Origin: GCA-2686765 sp036012725
Lineage (GTDB): Bacteria; Pseudomonadota; Alphaproteobacteria; Rhodospirillales; 2-02-FULL-58-16
Reading direction: 5' to 3'
DNA length: 61,841 bases
NCBI GenBank assembly: GCA_036012725.1
Contig: DASCPW010000054.1
Location: 1 to 61,841 of the forward strand
Part shown: positions 7,812 through 13,940 of the stretch, piece by piece
How the letters are laid out: every line of letters begins with the position of its first letter
How positions within the stretch are numbered: the stretch's first letter is position 1
The notes under the pieces: model-generated
The model's input: the letters and a program-made list of their open reading frames with translations, nothing else
What the model was told of the DNA's origin: nothing
The model's database searches: none
Made by a program: the position numbers and the translations under genes

Positions 7812-7976
7812 TTAGGAACTAAGGCTGGCGAGTTCGTCTTTGATTCGAAGTTTTTGTTTTTTGAGGGTGTTGATTTCTAGATCGTTAGGAAGGGGACGGT
7901 GATTTTCTTTTTCGATGGCGTCTTCAAGAGCACGATGTTTGGATTTCAGGGATTCGATACGCTCATCAAGACTCAT
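7812..7976 (-). CDS. YdcH/DUF465 family small protein
   Basis: A protein of 54 residues, MSLDERIESLKSKHRALEDA and onward, ending KKQKLRIKDELASLSS. The helical hairpin pattern, the HRALEDAI segment and the LKKQKLRIKDEL segment are the signature of YdcH (DUF465), a widespread small coiled protein of unknown role. The ATG has an AAGGAAA ribosome-binding site at the right distance. It lies just upstream of the aldehyde dehydrogenase remnant on the same strand and is divergent from a second DUF465 gene at 8244. Confidence 0.88.
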   Translation of the reverse strand: MSLDERIESLKSKHRALEDAIEKENHRPLPNDLEINTLKKQKLRIKDELASLSS

Positions 7977-8243
7977 GGCAATTTCCTTCCATTTAGGTAC
8001 AGGGGGTAATAGGTCGCCTCAAAAAGCCATCATACCCCAATCGCCCCAAAAAATCCATAAGATTGGCCTTGGCGCGGCCCGGCAAACACTCCCTGGGACG
8101 GCGCTAAAAGACCCCCGGCCCTGGACGCGGGACGCTTCCCGGACCGAGGCCCCGTTATCAGCCATACCACTTCTTTCAAGAATTTGTTATGATGGGGTTT
8201 TCATCCGCTAGGGTTCAGAGCAAGCCGTTGCCGGGCGAGGCAA

Positions 8244-8444
8244 ATGAAAGAAACCAACTCCCTCAAAGCAAAGCTCGCGGAACTGAGGTCCGAACATCGC
8301 AATCTCGACAATGTGATCGCCCGCATCTCCGATCATGGGGTCTATAACCAGCTGCAAGTGCAGCGGCTGAAAAAACGCAAACTGGCGTTGAGAGACCAGA
8401 TCAACCGGCTGGAAAACCAGTTGCTGCCCGACATCATCGCTTGA
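8244..8444 (+). CDS. YdcH/DUF465 family small protein, second copy
   Basis: A protein of 66 residues, predicted to be two helices. The EHRNLDNVIAR segment, the QVQRLKKRKLALRDQI segment and the final short tail match DUF465. It is the divergent partner of the copy at 7812-7976; the two proteins are recognisably related but not recent duplicates. The weak ribosome-binding sequence CGAGGC lies 5 nt before the ATG. The 267-bp gap between the two copies must hold both promoters, but I see no strong box. Function is unknown. Confidence 0.9.
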   Translation: MKETNSLKAKLAELRSEHRNLDNVIARISDHGVYNQLQVQRLKKRKLALRDQINRLENQLLPDIIA

Positions 8445-8476
8445 GCCATCGCGGCGCCCCGCCGCGCGGGAGGGCC

Positions 8477-8989
8477 TTAGCCGCCGCCTTTGCCGCCACT
8501 CGCGCCGGCATCGCCAGATTTACGCCGGACCAGCAAGTCACGGTTGGCGGCACCGAAGATCTCCTCGGGGCTGTCGCCGACGGCGAGGTCGTGGGTTTTT
8601 GCCAAGGCGGTCTCGCTTCCGGCAAGGGCCAGGATGATACCGAAAGCGTTGCCGCCGAGACAGCCGATGGCGTCGCTGGCGCGCAGTCCTTGATGGAGGA
8701 TCGCGGCGACATGTTTCAGCGCCTCTTGGGCCGCCAAATGGCCCAGCTCCTCACCGATAATATCGATAGCGCGGAGACGGATATAGACGAAGCTGCTGGT
8801 GGTTTCCACCCGTTCGGAAACGAGCTGGCGCCGCGAAAGCTCCCGCATCAGGCCGTGCCGGCTCTTCACTGGCAAAAAGGAATTGTTGTCGGCGGCCTCT
8901 TCCAGATAGGCGACATGGGCGCGGGAATGCTCCAATTGATGACGCATATGGTCGAACTCATGGAGGATATCGGTGAGCGCTTCCTGCAC
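8477..8989 (-). CDS. Degenerate GGDEF-domain protein, probable inactive cyclase
   Basis: A protein of 170 residues. A short helical lead (1-40) is followed by a single GGDEF fold starting around the SRHGLMRELSRRQ segment. The signature loop reads GGNAF instead of GGDEF/GGEEF, so the metal-binding acidic residues are lost and cyclic-di-GMP synthesis is unlikely. The RASD motif five residues before it matches the RxxD inhibitory site, so binding of cyclic-di-GMP remains possible. The start is GTG (8989), the only plausible one, as an in-frame TAA lies 78 nt upstream. It is convergent with the DUF465 gene at 8244. The C-terminus is Gly-rich and disordered. Confidence 0.75.
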   Translation of the reverse strand: MQEALTDILHEFDHMRHQLEHSRAHVAYLEEAADNNSFLPVKSRHGLMRELSRRQLVSERVETTSSFVYIRLRAIDIIGEELGHLAAQEALKHVAAILHQGLRASDAIGCLGGNAFGIILALAGSETALAKTHDLAVGDSPEEIFGAANRDLLVRRKSGDAGASGGKGGG

Positions 8990-9296
8990 CTTGGGCGTTA
9001 GCTCCGTCGCCGGAACGCCCGCAACATCGGAGACGCTCTGGCGGCGCGGCGGCCTACGGTCCTGTTAAGGTGACGCCTGCCATTGCCCGCCTTTGGTGTA
9101 GGCGGTGTGGATCGGGCTGATGGCGTTCACTTTGCTGACGTCTACCACGGCTTTCCGCCTTTACCCTTTACGCCTTTCAAGCTAATACTCCGGGCGCCGT
9201 GAAAAAAGCGATTCCGGGCGCCACTTGGCGATCATGGCGTCAATCCATATAATTACCGTTTTTTCATTCCGCCTTACAGGTAAGGAGCCCCTTTCG
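8990..9296. other. Intergenic stretch, nothing definite
   Basis: The only structure seen is a direct repeat TCCGGGCGCC at 9189-9198 and 9212-9221 and several CGCCTTT copies. A short minus-strand reading frame (VDVSKVNAISPIHTAYTKGG, then stop near 9066) looks protein-like and could be a very small gene or a remnant. The purE ribosome-binding site AAGGAG is at 9282-9287. Confidence 0.4.
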
Positions 9297-9788
9297 ATGA
9301 CCAACGCCGCCCCCACCGTCGGCATAATCATGGGCAGCCAGTCCGACTGGCCGGTCATGCGCCACGCCGCCGAAACCCTCGATAAGCTGGGGGTGTCTTT
9401 GGAAACCCGCGTCATCTCCGCCCACAGGACGCCGAAACGCCTGGAGGAATATGCTACCGGCGCTAAAGAGCGGGGCCTGAAAGTGCTCATTGCCGGCGCC
9501 GGCATGGCCGCCGCCCTGCCCGGATCGGCGGCGGCGCTAACGCCGTTGCCGGTGCTGGGCGTACCCATGGAAGGCAAACTCTTGGGCGGCCTCGACGCGC
9601 TCCTGGCGATGGTGCAGATGCCGCCCGGCGTGCCCGTTGGAACACTCGGCATCGGCAAAGCCGGCGCCATCAACGCCGCTTTGCTAGCGGCCGCCATTGT
9701 CGCCCTTGGGGACGAGACCGTCGCCAGCGCCGTCGATGATTTTCGCGCCAAGCAAACGGCCGGCGTTCCCGCCACTCCCGAGGCATAA
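9297..9788 (+). CDS. purE: N5-carboxyaminoimidazole ribonucleotide mutase
   Basis: Purine biosynthesis enzyme that converts N5-CAIR to CAIR. The product is 163 residues, the normal size for a class I PurE. The substrate loop GSQSDWPVM, the catalytic SAHRTP segment and the late ALPG glycine loop are all visible. I chose ATG 9297, which has an AAGGAG ribosome-binding site 9 nt before it and gives the usual N-terminus. In most alphaproteobacteria purK follows directly; here the next gene is COQ9 on the other strand, so purK must lie elsewhere or be absent. Confidence 0.95.
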   Translation: MTNAAPTVGIIMGSQSDWPVMRHAAETLDKLGVSLETRVISAHRTPKRLEEYATGAKERGLKVLIAGAGMAAALPGSAAALTPLPVLGVPMEGKLLGGLDALLAMVQMPPGVPVGTLGIGKAGAINAALLAAAIVALGDETVASAVDDFRAKQTAGVPATPEA

Positions 9789-9826
9789 AAATACTTCGCC
9801 GCCGGCGAGTGAAACGGTAACAGGGT

Positions 9827-10465
9827 TTAAGGGCGTTTCTCGCCGCCCATGCCGGGCGCCGCCGGCCACGGCGGGCGGGACAGTACGCGGGCCAGTTTCG
9901 CTCGCCAGGCAGGGATTTTCAGAACTTCGGCCAAGCGGCGGTCGAGAAAACCCCAGGTTTCGGCGAAATCATCCGAATCATCGCCCAGCCAGCAAAGGAG
10001 CGTCGCCGTGTAGACGGCGAGCAACAGGCCGCGCTTGCTATAGTAATTGAAATCAGCCGAGGTATCGTCGGCGGCATACCAAATAGCGTCGACGGTTTTG
10101 CAAGTCATCTTCGCCGCCGCTCCGCCATGGCCCGGCCGCGCCAGGAAGGAAAGCAGCCTCTGCACCGCCTTGCGGTGGGGGCCCAAGGCTTGCAAACGCA
10201 GGCGCAGGCCCGCCGCCACCCGGTCGCGCACCCGCATGGATTGCAAATCCAAACGGTCCAGTTCGGCCAACATTTGCCGGTCGGCGTAATCGGCAAAGTG
10301 TTCGGCGGCTTGCAAGGCGCCATAGGGAAAAGCGCGTAGCGCCCTGTCCGGAGGCAAGCCCAAATCGACGGCGCCCTGTTTCAGGGCCTTCATCCCCCAG
10401 CCGTCGAAGGGTACGTGCGCCAAGGCGGCGACGAGAATTTTATCTTCAATCTTTTGTTGTTTCAT
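9827..10465 (-). CDS. COQ9 family ubiquinone biosynthesis protein
   Basis: A protein of 212 residues with the COQ9 fold. The N-terminal ILVAALAHVPFDGWGMKAL segment and the WYAADDTSADFNYYSKRG segment are the strongest family marks. COQ9 binds lipids and helps the COQ7 hydroxylase act on quinone intermediates at the membrane. It is found mainly in eukaryotes and alphaproteobacteria, which supports the taxonomic call. It is convergent with purE, with a 38-nt gap and no obvious terminator. Confidence 0.92.
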   Translation of the reverse strand: MKQQKIEDKILVAALAHVPFDGWGMKALKQGAVDLGLPPDRALRAFPYGALQAAEHFADYADRQMLAELDRLDLQSMRVRDRVAAGLRLRLQALGPHRKAVQRLLSFLARPGHGGAAAKMTCKTVDAIWYAADDTSADFNYYSKRGLLLAVYTATLLCWLGDDSDDFAETWGFLDRRLAEVLKIPAWRAKLARVLSRPPWPAAPGMGGEKRP

Positions 10466-10593
10466 GACACCTGTCCAGGACGATTGAGCTTATCACTATC
10501 GCATGCCGGAGCAAAGGTTTCCCCGGGCCTTTTGTCATCGGCTCCTGCCATCTGGACAAGAAGGCCCATGGGCAGAATGAACTCCGAAGGCGT

Positions 10594-10875
10594 CTACTTG
10601 CCGCCACCCGGAAGATAGCGCCTGATGAAAGCCAGGGCCTCGGGCGAATCCCAGTCGACGGGGCCAACGATCCGTCCCAGTTCCCTGTTCTCGGCATCGA
10701 GAAGCATGGTGGTGGGTAGAAGACCCTGCTTGAAGGCTCTTCCCAGTCTCCTGTCCTTGTCGATGAAAATGGGAAAGTTGGTGAGATTTCGCTTATTGAA
10801 GAACTTCCTCACCGCCGTCCCGCCGCCGCTGTCCTGGGAAATGGTCAAGACCATGAAATTCTTGCCATCAGCCGT
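10594..10875 (-). pseudogene. TlpA-like thioredoxin fragment
   Basis: The frame encodes only the C-terminal half of a TlpA-type thiol-disulfide reductase: the segment FMVLTISQDSGG, a middle with FPIFIDKDRRLGRAFKQG, the cis-proline LPTTMLLD segment, and the end. The N-terminal half with the WCxxC redox site is missing. The frame runs back into the 3' end of def, so the fragment was probably joined to def by a deletion. A short product from the internal ATG at 10854 is possible but would have no redox cysteines. Confidence 0.7.
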
Positions 10876-11452
10876 TTTCCGGCTCTTCTTCTTTCCTTTC
10901 CTCCATCAGGCAGCGCTCGATCTCCTCCGCGAAACCGAACGTCGCCAGGTCGGTCATGCGCCTGGGAAAGAGGATGCCTTCCAGATGGTCGCACTCATGC
11001 TGAATGACGCGGGCATGGAAGCCTTCCGCCGTCCCCTCGATCTCGCCACCGTCAAGGCCGAGGGCGCGATAGCCTATGCGGGTCGGGCGCCGCACCATGC
11101 CGGTCATGCCGGGCACCGATAAACAGCCTTCTAAAGCCTCCTCGCTGTCATCGGTCAGCGGCTCGATCTTGGGATTAATGAGTACGCTTAAAGGCACTTC
11201 CGGCGATTCCTCGCCGAGGCCGGCGGCACGATAGCGCTCGGGCGCGTCGGGCGCCGGCGGAATACGATAGATCACCAGGCGGGCGGGAACGTATACCTGT
11301 GGGGCCGCAAGACCGACGCCGTCGGCATCGGCCATCGTATCGACCATGTGCCCGACGAGGGCGGTGACTTCCGACGCCGTCGGGTCGGCAATGGGTTCGG
11401 CGGCGCGGCGCAGAACCGGATGGCCCATGCGGGCAATTTTTAAAATAGCCAT
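10868..11452 (-). CDS. def: Peptide deformylase
   Basis: Metalloenzyme that removes the formyl group from new proteins. The product is 194 residues. All three motifs are present: GVGLAAPQV, EGCLSVPG and QHECDHL, giving the one-cysteine, two-histidine metal site. The N-terminus MAILKIARMGHPVLRR is typical of the second, often stand-alone, deformylase of alphaproteobacteria that is not next to fmt. Its last codons overlap the TlpA fragment. The tail ends in an acidic, Glu-rich run. Confidence 0.95.
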   Translation of the reverse strand: MAILKIARMGHPVLRRAAEPIADPTASEVTALVGHMVDTMADADGVGLAAPQVYVPARLVIYRIPPAPDAPERYRAAGLGEESPEVPLSVLINPKIEPLTDDSEEALEGCLSVPGMTGMVRRPTRIGYRALGLDGGEIEGTAEGFHARVIQHECDHLEGILFPRRMTDLATFGFAEEIERCLMEERKEEEPENG

Positions 11453-11630
11453 ATTGTGGATTTCCGTTCATTCATGTTCATAGCGTTTAGGAGTCCTATC
11501 CGACGCGGCTTCGCCGCGCCCTTGAAACGGACCTTCCCATCCCCGGTTGAATGTGTTAGAAGGCCTCCCTCTCGGACACAAGCCCCCGCTTGCGTCCGTT
11601 TTGCCATTTTGCCAAGGAAAGAAAACCTAC

Positions 11631-11834
11631 GTGCAAGTAACCGTCCGCGACAACAACGTCGACCAGGCCCTGAAAGCGCTGAAAAAAAAGATGCAACGCG
11701 AAGGCGTCTTCCGCGAAATGAAGCTGCGGCGATCGTATGAGAAGCCGTCCGAGCGCAAGGCCCGGGAAAAAGCCGAAGCCGTCCGCCGCGCCCGCAAGCT
11801 GGAGCGCAAACGTTTGGAACGCGACGGCTTCTGA
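11631..11834 (+). CDS. rpsU: 30S ribosomal protein S21
   Basis: A basic protein of 67 residues, bound late to the small ribosomal subunit. The start is GTG at 11631, giving the family N-terminus MQVTVRDNNVDQALKALKKK. The ribosome-binding site AAGGAAAG lies about 9 nt before it. The Lys/Arg-rich tail (RKAREKAEAVRRARKLERKR) is typical of S21. Longer upstream frames starting at 11547 would add unrelated residues. It is divergent from def. Confidence 0.95.
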   Translation: MQVTVRDNNVDQALKALKKKMQREGVFREMKLRRSYEKPSERKAREKAEAVRRARKLERKRLERDGF

Positions 11835-11932
11835 GCTCCCTCAAGATCACCTCGGCCGTCCACAACGAATGATGCGCTTCGCCATCGGCGGCGTTATGTT
11901 GCGTCCCTGATGGCCGGGGCTTGGCGAACGAT

Positions 11933-12105
11933 CACGAGCCATTGCGCCCCGCGCACCAGTGCCGCCATATGCGGCGGTAGGCAGCTTCCAGTTTTTCGGT
12001 AAAGGCCTTGGCGTCGGTCAGGCCGGATAGCCCCACCCTGGCGCGCAAATCACCGCGCAGCGCCCCAAGGCAGCTCCGGGCGGCGGCGCGGTGGGCGTTC
12101 CTTGC
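11933..12105 (-). pseudogene. C-terminal fragment of a SPINDLY/O-GlcNAc-transferase-like protein
   Basis: On the minus strand the frame ending at TGA 11935-11933 reads LRARVGLSGLTDAKAFTEKL and then a segment ending YRRIWRHWCAG. This resembles the extreme C-terminus of TPR-linked glycosyltransferases of the SPINDLY type. Nothing upstream extends the domain, so only a scrap of about 50 codons is left. A 20-bp sequence shared with 22045-22064 lies near the broken edge at 12180. The gap 12106-12228 otherwise shows nothing. Confidence 0.5.
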
Positions 12106-12228
12106 CGTTTTTGCAACTTGGCGCGGCGCCGCCGCTCGCGCCTATTCACTTTCCCTGACCCGCCATGTTTCACGGCTGCTTAGTGCTCCGTCTCATTTCC
12201 AGGGCACCCTCGACTCCGGAGCGCCTTT

Positions 12229-13425
12229 TCATAAACGCCGGGAAACGATCTCTGCCACTTCCCTGTCGGCCAAAACGATGGGGTTGGTTTTCATGCTCGA
12301 CCCACGGCTGCCGGCGACGATCTTTTCCATATGGGTTTCGTTGACACCGTAAGCACCCAACCGGGGCAAGGACAATTTTTCCGTCCACATCCTCAGGGTT
12401 TTGACCAGGGTGTCCAGGGCTTCGTCGCGATCGCTGAAGGCCTGGCCGACGAGGAGGCCGGCGACGCGGTGGTATTTGTCGAGCGCCGGGCTATCCGGTT
12501 CGCGTTCCAGCAAAGCGGCGAAATTGACCTCGCTGGCCTCGGCGACCAGGGTGCCACAGACGACGCCATGGGGAATGGAGAAAAAGGCGCCCAGGGGCTG
12601 TGCCAGCCCGTGCACCGAACCGAGTCCGGTCTGGGCCAGGCAGATGCCCGACATCAGCGAGGCATAGGCGATTTGCGAGCGGCCCGCCGCGGCGCTTTCT
12701 CCATCTCCTTGCCAGGCCGTGAAGAAGCCTTTGCCAAAGGCTTCCATGCCGGACCAGGCGAGCGCCTCGGTCAGCGGGTTGGCGCGAATCGAAACATACG
12801 ATTCCAAAAGCTGGGTGAAGGCGTCCATGCCGTTGGCGGCGAGGACCGTTGGCGGGCAGGATTCGAGGAGCGCCGGGTCGACTATGGCGAGCCTGGCGAC
12901 CAGCGCCTCGTCGCGGAATGACTTCTTGAATCCCTCCTCGCCAAGCCGGCTCAGTACCGCGTTCTTGGTCGCCTCGCTGCCAGTGCCCGCCGTTGTCGGA
13001 ACGGCGATGAAAGGGACGGCAGGCCCTTGATAGGGTATCTCCGGCCCCATCCCTTCCAGATGGTCGAGCACCGAGTTGCCGGTCTTGAGCAGGCCGGCGA
13101 TGGCCTTGGCCGCGTCCATGGCGCTGCCGCCGCCGATGCCGATGACCAGGTCAAAGGCGGCGTCCCGGTATTGGGCCACCGCCTCGTCGATTAGATCCGG
13201 GGAAGGCTCACCGGCGACGACGAAGGATTCCCAGGCCATGCCGTTCCCATCCAGCCCTTCGCGCAAGCGCCGCCAAAAGGGCATCGCCCGCAATGACCGG
13301 GCGCCGGTGACGACGAGGGCGCGCCCGCCGAAAGCGGCGGCCTGTTCGGCAACCGAGTCCGCCGCCCCGGCACCGAACACGATTCGCGGCAACCTGGATA
13401 TGACAAAAGGATCTATCGCGGCCAT
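12229..13425 (-). CDS. Iron-containing alcohol dehydrogenase
   Basis: NAD(P)-dependent, metal-dependent dehydrogenase of 398 residues. The nucleotide-binding GIGGGSAMDAAK segment, the TTAGTGSEAT segment and the metal-ligand regions DAFTQLLESYVS, SVHGLAQPLGAFFSIPHG and downstream histidines are present. Substrate cannot be read from sequence; relatives act on simple alcohols or on maleylacetate. It begins 6 nt after the stop of the ABM monooxygenase gene, so the two form an operon transcribed leftward. That pairing suggests a role in degrading an aromatic or small organic compound, by inference. Confidence 0.9.
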   Translation of the reverse strand: MAAIDPFVISRLPRIVFGAGAADSVAEQAAAFGGRALVVTGARSLRAMPFWRRLREGLDGNGMAWESFVVAGEPSPDLIDEAVAQYRDAAFDLVIGIGGGSAMDAAKAIAGLLKTGNSVLDHLEGMGPEIPYQGPAVPFIAVPTTAGTGSEATKNAVLSRLGEEGFKKSFRDEALVARLAIVDPALLESCPPTVLAANGMDAFTQLLESYVSIRANPLTEALAWSGMEAFGKGFFTAWQGDGESAAAGRSQIAYASLMSGICLAQTGLGSVHGLAQPLGAFFSIPHGVVCGTLVAEASEVNFAALLEREPDSPALDKYHRVAGLLVGQAFSDRDEALDTLVKTLRMWTEKLSLPRLGAYGVNETHMEKIVAGSRGSSMKTNPIVLADREVAEIVSRRL

Positions 13426-13431
13426 GGGAAT

Positions 13432-13728
13432 CTAATCTTTCGGGAACAGTCCTTGGTATGGAACGCCCCGGCGCGGTTCGGCCATCATCTCGGCGACAGC
13501 CTGGCGCCAGCCGAGATAATGCTTGGTTTGCTTGTGGGCCGCCGCGTCCTCCGGCCGAGCGTAAGCTTCGTAGAGGGCGAATTTCGTCGGCGCGGCGCTA
13601 TCCTGCAACACATCGAACCTCAGGTTTCCGGCTTCTTGCACCGATCCAAAATGATTGACGCGCGTCGCGGCGATGAAATCGTCGATGCGGTCCGGCTTGA
13701 CGGTGACGTGAACGATGGTGACATGCAT
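13432..13728 (-). CDS. ABM-domain (antibiotic biosynthesis monooxygenase / LsrG-like) protein
   Basis: A protein of 98 residues forming one ferredoxin-like ABM fold. The N-terminus MHVTIVHVTVKPDRIDDFI, the NHFGSVQEAGNLRFDVLQ segment and the FALYEAYARPEDAAAHKQT segment are characteristic. Such dimers act as quinol monooxygenases or isomerases such as LsrG. ATG 13728 follows a GGGAGGGAG ribosome-binding site. It is the first gene of a two-gene unit with the iron alcohol dehydrogenase. Exact substrate is not known. Confidence 0.85.
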   Translation of the reverse strand: MHVTIVHVTVKPDRIDDFIAATRVNHFGSVQEAGNLRFDVLQDSAAPTKFALYEAYARPEDAAAHKQTKHYLGWRQAVAEMMAEPRRGVPYQGLFPKD

Positions 13729-13869
13729 GGGCTCCCTCCCGCGAACCTGGACTGGATGCTTTTCGGTCTTCCGGCGGCAAACTATAGGCAAGGTCGGCAC
13801 CGCCGTGAAGACGCCTGTTCGGAGGCTCGCTTCGGCCTAGCTTTATTTTGATATACACCAAATATTTTA

Positions 13870-13898
13870 TTGACTAAATTTATTTACCATATTATATA
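13870..13898 (+). promoter_or_regulatory. Sigma-70 promoter of the sulfite reductase fusion gene
   Basis: TTGACT at 13870-13875 and TATATA at 13893-13898 are 17 nt apart and lie in a nearly pure A/T stretch (13851-13940). The start codon is 43 nt beyond the -10 box. Both boxes and the spacing are close to consensus. The A/T tract may also bend DNA. Confidence 0.65.
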
Positions 13899-13940
13899 TG
13901 TCATATATATTTATATACAATATATATATGTTTTATTATC

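Noticed and set aside
9189..9221. Direct repeat TCCGGGCGCC twice
   Set aside because: Ten bases of GC-rich sequence repeated once is weak, with no target-site or operator context.
13851..13940. Extremely A/T-rich block considered as a replication origin
   Set aside because: It has no DnaA boxes and contains a good promoter placed correctly for the sulfite reductase fusion gene.
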